DNA from: Hallerella succinigenes | GTDB taxonomy: Bacteria; Fibrobacterota; Fibrobacteria; Fibrobacterales; Fibrobacteraceae | Reading direction: 5' to 3' | Assembly (NCBI RefSeq): GCF_002797675.1 | Contig: NZ_PGEX01000001.1 | Location: forward strand, 496,001 to 560,000 | DNA: 64,000 bases | In this document: positions 23,160 through 31,066 of the stretch, in pieces | Position numbering within the stretch: the stretch's first letter is position 1 | Layout of the letters: each line of letters starts with the position of its first letter | The notes under the pieces: generated by a model | Told to the model about the DNA's origin: nothing | The model's database searches: none | What the model saw: only the letters and a program-made list of their open reading frames with translations | Translations under genes and position numbers: made by a program

Positions 23160-24533
23160 TCATAGATTCTCCAAGTCTATCAAAACCATCCACGAGCCTT
23201 TTCTTGTCGTGCCTTCGTGCTTAATCGCGGGGACTTCAAGTTTACCTAGTTTGTTCAAATAATACTTGGTGGTATTCAAGTTCATTCCCAAGTATTTTGC
23301 AATTTGACCCTGAGTTGCACGTGGATTGGCTACCAGATAATGCATAAGTTTGATTTCAATCGGCAAGTATTTTTGAGTCGATTGGGTGGTCGATTGGGTG
23401 GTCGATTGGGTGGCGGATTGGGTGGCCGCAGTCTCTTGCTTGGCAAAAAATGCAAGCATCACATCCCCGGGGTGCACAGTATATTCCGTCTTGACTCCAT
23501 AATCCTTGCAAAGTTTGCACATGTTTTCGATGCCCCTGCCCCACGCTTCCACGTAGCCCGCCCTAAAGAACGCGTTTGCGATTTTGGGGTTGTATTGTTC
23601 AGAACGGTGCCGTTGCATCAATGTTTCGACGGTCCAATTGGCCGGGAAAATGCAATCGTTGCTTATAAGGACTTCGTTCTCGTGTATGCGAATTTGAATC
23701 GGAACTCCAGAGGAGTAATTCGAATGCATCAGGGCGTTGTAAACGGCTTCGCGCATGGCATCCTTTGGAATGGGGTAGCGTTCCACCCGAATCAGGCCGT
23801 CGTAACTGATGCGTGCCTTGAAATACTTGAGGTAAATGAGCTCGACGACTCGATCAGCCTGAATGAACAACGAACCGTAAATTTCATCTTGGTATTGCAA
23901 ATCGGGCCCATCGCCAAAAAAACCTATTTTCACGTATGCGCCGCCAAACCATTTTTCCGGCTTGCGGTGAAAAAGCAAGACTGCGGCGCGGGTCAATTTT
24001 CCATCTACAACCAGATTCAGGCTGTCCAACAGTTCTTCGTCCGTCATCGACAAATCTTGCGCAGTCATCCGGCCCGACTTTTTCGCCTCCCGGCGGAAGA
24101 TGTCGAAGCTTTCCTTGTCCAAATCCCTAAAGCTGACTCCATCGACAGGGACCGCGTCCCATTTTGTTCCGGTCTTGTTCAGCAAAAACTGCGTGAGCGA
24201 AGCACCTTGCAAAAGCTGCTTTGTACTCCCGGTCCGGTAATGATATTCGCCTTTATAGTTTACGGGATATGTACTCGGAGAAATCGAGATTTCGATGTAT
24301 TCCTTGGAATCTACAGAAAGCAGGTTTACATCTACCAGCAAGCCCAATGCATCCCTGACTTTATTCGGGATATCTTCCATGAGCTTCTTGGCATTCTGCA
24401 ATCCGATGACATGTCCCTTGTCATCTACGCCTACAAAAATCTTTCCACCTTGAGCATTCGCAAAACCGCATATCCACTTGATATACTCATCTCGCCACGA
24501 TTCCTTGTACTCGATGTTCTGACTTTCGGGCAT
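23160..24533 (-). CDS. AlbA_2 (Schlafen-like) DNA-binding protein, ATP-dependent-helicase-like regulator (COG2865)
   Basis: The 457-residue protein starts with MPESQNIEYKESWRDE and contains GFANAQGGKIFVGVDDKG, typical of the AlbA_2 domain (residues about 5-130). A middle HATPase-like RecG-associated region carries REAVYNALMHSNYSSGVPI and EAWGRGIENM. A repeated linker near residue 370 (ATQS TTQS TTQS type) precedes a C-terminal winged helix (GQIAKYLGMNLNTTKYYLNK). Such proteins are common beside type I restriction genes; a transcriptional or DNA-binding role is inferred. It lies between hsdM and hsdS. The linker is encoded by a 12-base tandem repeat. Confidence 0.85.
   Translation of the reverse strand: MPESQNIEYKESWRDEYIKWICGFANAQGGKIFVGVDDKGHVIGLQNAKKLMEDIPNKVRDALGLLVDVNLLSVDSKEYIEISISPSTYPVNYKGEYHYRTGSTKQLLQGASLTQFLLNKTGTKWDAVPVDGVSFRDLDKESFDIFRREAKKSGRMTAQDLSMTDEELLDSLNLVVDGKLTRAAVLLFHRKPEKWFGGAYVKIGFFGDGPDLQYQDEIYGSLFIQADRVVELIYLKYFKARISYDGLIRVERYPIPKDAMREAVYNALMHSNYSSGVPIQIRIHENEVLISNDCIFPANWTVETLMQRHRSEQYNPKIANAFFRAGYVEAWGRGIENMCKLCKDYGVKTEYTVHPGDVMLAFFAKQETAATQSATQSTTQSTTQSTQKYLPIEIKLMHYLVANPRATQGQIAKYLGMNLNTTKYYLNKLGKLEVPAIKHEGTTRKGSWMVLIDLENL
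23377..23424 (-). repeat. 12-base tandem repeat (4 units) in the AlbA_2 gene
   Basis: Four contiguous 12-base units (gtcgattgggtg, the last with gcg for gtc) cover 23377-23424 on the plus strand. They encode repeated S/T-Q blocks between two domains. In-frame units would allow the linker length to vary by slippage without breaking the protein. Confidence 0.85.
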
Positions 24534-24614
24534 ATCGTTCCTTAAAGGTTAATCATTTTGCCTTGATATACATTCGTCCGCTTTTGTATGCAATAGTGCC
24601 TGCTTTCCATCACG

Positions 24615-26180
24615 CTACAATTCAAATCCCAGGTTCTTGAACACTTTGGCGAGTTCCTTTTCGCTTTCTTTTTCGGCTTTGAGGAGGGTGCGCATTTCCG
24701 CTTGGAGTTCGCGCATCTTTTCGTCAAAGTTCACGGCCTCATCGCGGTTCTTGAATTCGATGTACTTGCTCGGCACGAGCGACCAGTTTTTCGCCTCGAT
24801 TTCCTTGAGGGTGGCGGTGGCGCAGAATTCGGGTTCGTCCTTGATTTTCTGCGTTTGCCACTTGTGGTAGGTGCCGCTGATTTTTGCGATGTCCTCGGCG
24901 CTGAACTGGGTGTATTTCTTTTCGAAGGGTTCGCCCATCTGGCGCAGGTCCATAAAGAGCACTTCGCCTTTGCGGCTCCTGTACTTGCGCATGGAATCGC
25001 CGACCTTGACTTCGCGGGCGGTCTTGTTGTTGTTCAGAATCCAGAGCGTCACGCTGATGTCGGTGGAGTAGAACATGTTGCGGGGCAGAATGAGGATTGC
25101 CTCGACCTTGTCGTTCTGCAAAAGTTCCTTGCGGATTTGCTGTTCGTCGCCTTCGCCGCTGAGCGCGCCGTTACTGAGCAGAAAGCCCGCTACGCCGTTT
25201 TCGGAGAGTTTCGAGAGGATGTTCAGAATCCAGCCGTAGTTCGCGTTGCTCGTGGGCGGCACGGTGTAGCCTTTCCAGCGCGGGTCGTCGAGGAGTTCGT
25301 TTTCGGCACGCCACGATTTCTGGTTGAACGGCGGGTTCGCCATGATAAAGTCGGCTTTCAAATCCTTGTGCTGGTCTTCGGCAAAGGTGTCGGCGGGTTT
25401 GTCGCCCAGGTTGCCGGAGATGCCGCGGATGGCGAGATTCATCTTCGCAAGTTTATACGTGGTGCCGGTGTATTCCTGGCCATATACGGAGACTTCGCGC
25501 TTGTTGCCGTGATGCGCCTCGATAAACTTCATGCTTTGCACGAACATGCCGCCCGAACCGCAGCAGGGGTCGTAAATCTTGCCGCGGTAGGGTTCAATCA
25601 TTTCGGCGATGAGACCGACGATTGTCTTGGGCGTATAGAATTCGCCTTTGCCCTTGCCTTCGGCGATGGCGAACTTTCCGAGGAAATATTCATACACGCG
25701 CCCGACAACATCCTGTTCCTTGTCTTTGATGGTGTCGATGCCGTCGATGTCGCTGATGAGCGCCGCGAGTTTTGCGGTGTCGAGTTGCAGGCGCGAGAAA
25801 TAGTTGTCGGGGAGTGCCCCGCGCAACGCCTTGTTCTTCTTTTCGATGTTCGCAAGCGCGGTATCGATCAGGAGCGCAATGTCGCTTTGGCGGGCATGCT
25901 CGATGATAAAGCTCCAGCGGGAAGTTTCTTCTAGGTAAAAGACGTTGTCCTTGTTGTAGAACTCGGGCATTTCCACGTATTTCTGGCGGCCGGCGGCGAT
26001 GAGCTTTTCGCGCTGTTCCTCGAACTTGTCGCTTGCAAACTTGAGGAAGATAAGCGAAAGCACCACATGCTTGTATTCGGCGGGTTCCACGCTGCCGCGC
26101 AACTTGTTCGCAGACTCCCAGAGGGACGCCTCTACGGACTTTTCTACAACTTTCTTCTTAGACGATTTTCTTTCTGCCAT
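24615..26180 (-). CDS. hsdM: Type I DNA methyltransferase (HsdM)
   Basis: The start MAERKSSKKK at 26180 is preferred. The longer frame begins with a TTG at 26207. The 521-residue protein has the N-terminal helical domain (ASLWESANKLRGSVEPAEYK, about 20-160), the SAM site DPCCGSGG at 204-211, the catalytic NPPF at 282-285, and the C-terminal stretch after VPSKYIEF. It methylates adenine in the target set by HsdS. The 26181-26240 gap separates it from the RelE gene. It is the first gene of the restriction locus in transcription order. Confidence 0.95.
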   Translation of the reverse strand: MAERKSSKKKVVEKSVEASLWESANKLRGSVEPAEYKHVVLSLIFLKFASDKFEEQREKLIAAGRQKYVEMPEFYNKDNVFYLEETSRWSFIIEHARQSDIALLIDTALANIEKKNKALRGALPDNYFSRLQLDTAKLAALISDIDGIDTIKDKEQDVVGRVYEYFLGKFAIAEGKGKGEFYTPKTIVGLIAEMIEPYRGKIYDPCCGSGGMFVQSMKFIEAHHGNKREVSVYGQEYTGTTYKLAKMNLAIRGISGNLGDKPADTFAEDQHKDLKADFIMANPPFNQKSWRAENELLDDPRWKGYTVPPTSNANYGWILNILSKLSENGVAGFLLSNGALSGEGDEQQIRKELLQNDKVEAILILPRNMFYSTDISVTLWILNNNKTAREVKVGDSMRKYRSRKGEVLFMDLRQMGEPFEKKYTQFSAEDIAKISGTYHKWQTQKIKDEPEFCATATLKEIEAKNWSLVPSKYIEFKNRDEAVNFDEKMRELQAEMRTLLKAEKESEKELAKVFKNLGFEL

Positions 26181-26240
26181 GCCGATATCCAAATAAAATT
26201 CCAACAACCCAAATATATGTTCATTTCAAAAAAAAGACAC

Positions 26241-26570
26241 TCACCGCATCATTCGTTTCCAAACCGCATCGTCAATATTTCGTCGCGAATCAATAACAGT
26301 CAAAACAACAATACGCTCTGTATCCTTGCGATAAAAAATGCGCCAAGGAGCTACGACCAATTCCCGATATCCACCGATTTGCAAAGCTTCCAATTCTGCA
26401 GGGACCTTCCCCATCTCCGGGAACTTTTCCAAGTTTTCACATTCGGTCTTGATCTTTGCAAATATCTGCCGAGCATTTTGCAGACTGTTCTCTGCAATGT
26501 ACAAGACAATCCCTCTTAAATCTGCAGCGGCGGATTCTGTCCATTCTACAGCGAACTTTTTACTTGGCAT
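26241..26570 (-). CDS. RelE/ParE-type toxin
   Basis: The 109-residue protein has the RelE/ParE layout: KFAVEWTESAAADLRGIVLY, then ENLEKFPEMGKVPAELE, LQIGGYRELVVAPWRIFYR, and the last strand ERIVVLTVIDSRRN. These toxins cut mRNA at the ribosome (RelE) or poison gyrase (ParE); the choice cannot be made from sequence alone. It overlaps the upstream antitoxin gene by 11 bases, the usual arrangement. The pair lies at the edge of the accessory island, before hsdM. Confidence 0.85.
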   Translation of the reverse strand: MPSKKFAVEWTESAAADLRGIVLYIAENSLQNARQIFAKIKTECENLEKFPEMGKVPAELEALQIGGYRELVVAPWRIFYRKDTERIVVLTVIDSRRNIDDAVWKRMMR

Positions 26571-26835
26571 TCAGTTCCTTCTCCAAAGAAGCAAAGAGAT
26601 CTTTTTGACGGATGATTTTGCCTTTCGCAACTTCGCCTTCGCTTTGCGCAAACAGCTTAAAAAGCTTTAAACCGTCTTGCATCGACTGGTAAGTGTCAAT
26701 GTCCAAAAGGACTCCCCTCGCCTCGCCATTTTGCGTCACAATATAAGGAGATCGCGTCTCACAGACATGATCCAAGACCTTCGCCGCATTGGCCTTGACA
26801 TACGAGATAGGTTTAATGTTTTTTAATTCCGACAT
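26560..26835 (-). CDS. Phd/YefM-type antitoxin
   Basis: The start at 26835 gives 91 residues beginning MSELKNIKPISYVKANAAKV. The longer frame adds 32 unlikely residues. The Phd/YefM fold is visible: KANAAKVLDHVCETRSPYIV followed by NGEARGVLLDIDTYQSM. Members bind their operon promoter and the toxin. The upstream bases contain TATATTTAG as a possible -10. It overlaps the toxin by 11 bases. Confidence 0.85.
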   Translation of the reverse strand: MSELKNIKPISYVKANAAKVLDHVCETRSPYIVTQNGEARGVLLDIDTYQSMQDGLKLFKLFAQSEGEVAKGKIIRQKDLFASLEKELNAK

Positions 26836-26893
26836 ACATTCTCGCACTGGACTGAATTCAATACTAAATATAGTCTTTTCAAAACCGGATACA

Positions 26894-26928
26894 AAAAAAG
26901 GACCGCCTTTTTCAAAGCAGTCCTTTTT
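26894..26928 (-). terminator. Terminator after sdhB
   Basis: On the minus strand AAAAAGGAC and GTCCTTTTT form a strong stem with additional inner pairing, followed by a further T-run. It lies about 50 bases after the sdhB stop. Confidence 0.85.
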
Positions 26929-26941
26929 CAAAGCTAAGGTT

Positions 26942-26972
26942 TGCTTCGTGCCTACGGCACTCGCAATAACAC
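26942..26972. repeat. Possible dispersed palindromic element
   Basis: GTGCC and GGCAC form a small hairpin around TAC inside GCTTCGTGCCTACGGCACT followed by CGCAATAAC. This has the look of the widespread 'attgcgagcgaagcaa' type of intergenic palindrome. Only one copy is recognised in this window. Confidence 0.4.
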
Positions 26973-26980
26973 TGAGCGGA

Positions 26981-27760
26981 TTAGTCCTTACCGTAGACCT
27001 TTTCCGCGTAGGTAGCCGTAGCCATCAGGTATTCGCGGTTCATCTTAGCGATGTAATCCACGGTAATACCCTTCGGGCAAGCCGCCTGGCATTCGTAAAG
27101 GTTCGTGCAGTTGCCGAAGCCTTCCTTATCCATCTGGGCGACCATCGCAAGAACGCGCTTCTTCGCTTCGACCTTGCCCTGCGGCAAGAAGCTCAGGTGA
27201 GAAACCTTGGCAGAAACGAAGAGCATTGCGGAAGAGTTCTTACAGGCAGCGACGCAAGCACCGCAACCAATGCAAGCCGCAGCGTCGAACGCACGGTCAG
27301 CCTGATCCTTCGGAACCGGAATAGAAGCGGCTTCCGGAGCGGCACCCGTATTCACGCTGACAAAGCCGCCAGCCTGAATAATACGGTCGAACGCGCTACG
27401 GTTTACAACGCAGTCCTTGATGACCGGGAATGCCGAAGCACGCCACGGTTCGATCACGATCGTATCGCCATCCTTGAACTTGCGCATGTGAAGCTGGCAA
27501 GTGGTAATGCCATGGTCAGGACCATGCGGCATACCGTTGATCACGAGAGAGCACATACCGCAAATACCTTCACGGCAGTCGTGGTCGAAAGCAAAGCCTT
27601 CCTTGCCCTGCTTCATTTCGCGATCGTTGACGATATCGAGCATTTCGAGGAAAGACATATCCGGGGAAATGCCGTCGATTTTTACAGTTTCAAATTGACC
27701 TTTGGTCTTGGCATTCGGCTGACGCCAGATTTTCAAAGTCAGATGCATATTTCCGCTCAT
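26981..27760 (-). CDS. sdhB: Succinate dehydrogenase/fumarate reductase iron-sulfur subunit
   Basis: The 259-residue protein has the three iron-sulfur cluster motifs: a 2Fe-2S site in [10 protein letters not shown], the first ferredoxin-type motif [11 protein letters not shown], and the second [14 protein letters not shown]. It passes electrons between the flavoprotein and the membrane cytochrome. The start ATG overlaps the sdhA stop by one base (TAATG). It is last of sdhCAB. In anaerobic gut bacteria this complex usually runs as fumarate reductase in succinate formation; the direction here is not given by the sequence. Confidence 0.95.
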   Translation of the reverse strand: MSGNMHLTLKIWRQPNAKTKGQFETVKIDGISPDMSFLEMLDIVNDREMKQGKEGFAFDHDCREGICGMCSLVINGMPHGPDHGITTCQLHMRKFKDGDTIVIEPWRASAFPVIKDCVVNRSAFDRIIQAGGFVSVNTGAAPEAASIPVPKDQADRAFDAAACIGCGACVAACKNSSAMLFVSAKVSHLSFLPQGKVEAKKRVLAMVAQMDKEGFGNCTNLYECQAACPKGITVDYIAKMNREYLMATATYAEKVYGKD

Positions 27761-29673
27761 TATTTGTAACTCCGGGTCACGAGGTGAACATTATCGAATG
27801 TGAGAGGTTCCTTGGAGAGTTCCGGCGCCTGTCCGTCACCCTTGTATTCCCAAGCACCGACATAGCAGAAGTTTTCGTCGTCGCGCATCGCTTCGCCTTC
27901 TGCAGTCTGATGTTCTTCACGGAAATGACCACCGCAGGATTCTTCACGGTGCAAAGCGTCGCGTGCGAGGAGTTCCGCGAATTCGAGGAAGTCTGCCACG
28001 TGGTTTGCATTTTCGAGATTCTGGTTGAAGTCACCTTCGCTACCGAGCACGTTCGCATTGTTCCAGAATTCGTCACGGATTTCCGGAATGCGTTCGAGAG
28101 CCTTTTCAAGACCTGCCTTGTTACGGCCCATGCCGACGTAATCCCACATCACCTGACCGAGTTCACGGTGAATGTCGGAAACGTTGCGCTTACCGTGGAT
28201 GTTCAAGATCTTGTTCAAGCGTTCCATCGTCTGAGCTTCCGCAGCCTTGAACGCCGGATCCGAAGCAGAAACCTTTTCAAGCTTCGTGCCTGCGAAGTAA
28301 CCGCCGATGGTGTACGGAATCACGAAGTAACCATCGGAAAGGCCCTGCATCAAAGCAGAAGCGCCAAGACGGTTAGCACCGTGGTCAGAGAAATTCGCTT
28401 CACCGAGAACGAAGCAGCCCGGGATCGTGCTCATCAAGTTGTAGTCTACCCAGAGACCACCCATGGTATAGTGGCTAGCCGGGTAAATGCGCATCGGAAC
28501 CTTGTACGGGTCTTCGTCGGTAATCTTTTCATACATCTGGAAGAGGTTACCATACTTGGCAGAAACGCCCGACACGCCCATGCGCTTAATAGCATCAGCA
28601 AAGTCGAGGTAAACGGCACGCTTCGTTGCACCCACACCCATGCCTTGGTCGCAGACCATCTTTGCATTGCGGGAAGCCACGTCACGCGGCACCAAGTTAC
28701 CAAAGGACGGATAACGTTCTTCGAGGTAGTAGTAACGTTCGTCTTCCGGAATTTCGTTAGCCGGGCGGGTATCGCCGACCTTTTTCGGAACCCAAATACG
28801 ACCGTCGTTACGGAGAGATTCACTCATCAACGTGAGTTTCGACTGGTGATCGCCGGTAACCGGAATGCAAGTCGGGTGAATCTGCGTGTAGCACGGGTTT
28901 GCAAAGAGCGCACCCTTCTTATAAGCCTGCCAAGCCGGGCTCACGTTACAGCCCTTTGCGTTGGTAGAAAGGTAGAAGACGTTGCCGTAGCCACCCGTTG
29001 CAAGGCAGACTGCATCAGCTTCATAGCTTTCAAGAGCACCGGTAATGAGGTTACGCACCACGATACCGCGAGCCTTACCGTCAATGACGACGAGGTCCTG
29101 CATATCGCGACGCGGGAACAGCTTCACAGAACCCTTAGCGACCTGGCGCATCATCGCCTGGTAAGCGCCGAGAAGGAGCTGCTGACCGGTCTGGCCTCGT
29201 GCATAGAACGTACGGGAAACCTGAGTACCACCGAAGGAACGGTTAGCAAGAAGTCCACCGTAGTCACGGCCGAACGGAACGCCCTGAGCCACGCACTGGT
29301 CAATAATCAAATTCGAGTTTTCAGCGAGACGATGCACGTTCGCTTCACGTGCGCGGAAGTCACCGCCCTTCACGGTATCGTAGAAGAGACGATAAACGGA
29401 GTCGCCGTCGTTCGTATAGTTCTTGGCTGCGTTGATACCGCCCTGTGCTGCAATGGAGTGTGCACGACGTGGCGAGTCTTGATAGCAGAACGCAAGAACG
29501 TTGTAGCCAAGTTCACCGAGGGAGGCTGCGGCACTTGCACCAGCAAGACCCGTACCGACGACGATGACCTTGAATTTACGCTTGTTGGTCGGGTTCACGA
29601 GTTTGAGTTCAAACTTGTGACGCGTCCATTTTTCGGAGATAGAACCACCAGGAATATGGGCATCCAGAATCAT
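27760..29673 (-). CDS. sdhA: Succinate dehydrogenase/fumarate reductase flavoprotein subunit
   Basis: The 637-residue protein has the FAD fold [20 protein letters not shown] near residue 38, the covalent-FAD region [18 protein letters not shown], the active-site stretch THCIPVTG-like [17 protein letters not shown], and the C-terminal ARGQTGQQ-like substrate region. It matches the Bacteroidetes-Chlorobi-Fibrobacteres type (long flavoprotein, single cytochrome). It is directly followed by sdhB and preceded by sdhC with a one-base gap. A long antisense open frame across the gene is a shadow of its codon usage. Confidence 0.96.
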   Translation of the reverse strand: MILDAHIPGGSISEKWTRHKFELKLVNPTNKRKFKVIVVGTGLAGASAAASLGELGYNVLAFCYQDSPRRAHSIAAQGGINAAKNYTNDGDSVYRLFYDTVKGGDFRAREANVHRLAENSNLIIDQCVAQGVPFGRDYGGLLANRSFGGTQVSRTFYARGQTGQQLLLGAYQAMMRQVAKGSVKLFPRRDMQDLVVIDGKARGIVVRNLITGALESYEADAVCLATGGYGNVFYLSTNAKGCNVSPAWQAYKKGALFANPCYTQIHPTCIPVTGDHQSKLTLMSESLRNDGRIWVPKKVGDTRPANEIPEDERYYYLEERYPSFGNLVPRDVASRNAKMVCDQGMGVGATKRAVYLDFADAIKRMGVSGVSAKYGNLFQMYEKITDEDPYKVPMRIYPASHYTMGGLWVDYNLMSTIPGCFVLGEANFSDHGANRLGASALMQGLSDGYFVIPYTIGGYFAGTKLEKVSASDPAFKAAEAQTMERLNKILNIHGKRNVSDIHRELGQVMWDYVGMGRNKAGLEKALERIPEIRDEFWNNANVLGSEGDFNQNLENANHVADFLEFAELLARDALHREESCGGHFREEHQTAEGEAMRDDENFCYVGAWEYKGDGQAPELSKEPLTFDNVHLVTRSYK

Positions 29674-29674
29674 A

Positions 29675-30535
29675 TTAGCGAGCTCCTTCCTTGTTCATGA
29701 CGTAGGAATACTGGAAACCATCTTCAAGCTTCACGGCGGAAGTCTTCTTGGATTCCTTTTCCTGCATCTGCTGTTGCTTCTGAACTTCAAGCTTCTGCTG
29801 GTAGACTTCGCTACGAGCCACTTCACGCATCTTCTTGACTTCATCGGTGTTAGCGATGTAGCAAGAGAAAGCGGCTTCGAAAGCGAAACCGAGCGCCACG
29901 ATTACGCTGTAGACAACGCCTGCGAGGTCGATAATCGGAGTCCACTTCTGGTGAGCGACACCCATCGTCTGGAATGCAGAAGAAATCGCGTGGAACAAGT
30001 GCATGCCGATAACAAACATGCTGATCAAATAGAAGACGGTCCAGAACGGACTTGCGAACATGTCGATCGTCGTGAGCCACATGTCACGAATGATCATGCC
30101 TTTTTCATTTTCGTACAGGTAGTGAACGCCGAACTTGAGAACCATCAAATGCTGGATCACGAAGCCGAGAACGAAAATGCCGGACCAAATCATGGTGAAG
30201 CTTGCGAAAGTCTTGTGACCCTTGCGAGCGTTCACTTCATAAGCTTCAGGACCGCGAGCCTTGCGGTTTTCAATCTTCAGCTTAATAGCGAGGCCGACGT
30301 GAATGATGAACAGAGCCACAAGTCCGAGTTCGATGAAATAAATCATCGGCTTCATTCCCGTGAGCAACTGCGTGTAAGCGTTGTAGTGGGCCTGCGCGAC
30401 AGATTGGTCCAAGTTGATAAGTTGCAAGTTACCAACCATGTGTCCAAAGATGAACAGCGCAAGGCATGCACCGCTAGCACCCATGATCTGCTTCTTACCG
30501 ATAGAAGAAGTCAGATACTTGATTATCCATTGCAT
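29675..30535 (-). CDS. sdhC: Succinate dehydrogenase/fumarate reductase cytochrome b subunit
   Basis: The 286-residue protein starts with a basic N-terminus ([19 protein letters not shown]) and has five hydrophobic segments typical of the single-chain cytochrome b558 type (first [19 protein letters not shown], with His residues for haem binding, and later [12 protein letters not shown]). The C-terminal 70 residues are charged. It anchors the complex and exchanges electrons with quinone. AAGGAG precedes the ATG. It is first of the sdhCAB operon and lies 27 bases after ndk. Confidence 0.93.
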   Translation of the reverse strand: MQWIIKYLTSSIGKKQIMGASGACLALFIFGHMVGNLQLINLDQSVAQAHYNAYTQLLTGMKPMIYFIELGLVALFIIHVGLAIKLKIENRKARGPEAYEVNARKGHKTFASFTMIWSGIFVLGFVIQHLMVLKFGVHYLYENEKGMIIRDMWLTTIDMFASPFWTVFYLISMFVIGMHLFHAISSAFQTMGVAHQKWTPIIDLAGVVYSVIVALGFAFEAAFSCYIANTDEVKKMREVARSEVYQQKLEVQKQQQMQEKESKKTSAVKLEDGFQYSYVMNKEGAR

Positions 30536-30562
30536 GTGGTTTTGTCTCCTTAAGTGTGAATA

Positions 30563-31018
30563 TTAGCCGAGAACGGTGCAAGCCTTGTTGGAAGCCGCTT
30601 CGTACTCATAAAGATCTTCTTTCTTGAACCAGAAAGCCACTTCGCGTTCAGCGCTTGCCGGGCTATCGGAACTGTGGACGACATTTTCGGTCATCGACGG
30701 GGCAAAGTCGTAACGGAGCGTACCCGGTTCAGCCTTGGCCGGATTGGTAGCGCCGTTGATTGCGCGGACAGCCGCAATTGCGTTTTCACCAGCGAGAGCG
30801 ATCATGACCGAAGGTCCCTTGGTCATGTACGCTTCGAGTTCCGGAAAGAACGGCTTGTTCACGTGTTCTGCATAAAAACCGCGGGCTTCTTCAGAAGTCA
30901 TCTGGTGCAACTTGAGACCGACAACCGAGAGACGAGCGCTCGTGTAGCGATCCAAAATGCGACCGATAAGACCTGACTTCACGCCATTCGGCTTGATCAT
31001 AGCAAATGTCATTTCCAT
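30563..31018 (-). CDS. ndk: Nucleoside diphosphate kinase
   Basis: The start at 31018 (MEMTFAMIKPNGV) suits the family and drops ten extra residues of the longer frame. The protein (151 residues) has the phosphate-accepting His115 in NVVHSSDSP, the KPNGVKSGLIGRIL loop near the start and the AINGATNPAKAEPGTLR stretch. It moves phosphate from ATP to other nucleoside diphosphates. AAGG lies upstream of the ATG. The gene sits between the SurA-like lipoprotein and sdhC. Confidence 0.95.
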   Translation of the reverse strand: MEMTFAMIKPNGVKSGLIGRILDRYTSARLSVVGLKLHQMTSEEARGFYAEHVNKPFFPELEAYMTKGPSVMIALAGENAIAAVRAINGATNPAKAEPGTLRYDFAPSMTENVVHSSDSPASAEREVAFWFKKEDLYEYEAASNKACTVLG

Positions 31019-31066
31019 AATATTATACCGCCTTGAAAGGTTGTCCAAATATAATTATTTCGTCTT

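Noticed and set aside
27784-29700. Open frame of 638 codons antisense to sdhA
   Set aside because: It mirrors sdhA exactly, has low-complexity shadow residues and no family match; sdhA is certain on the other strand.
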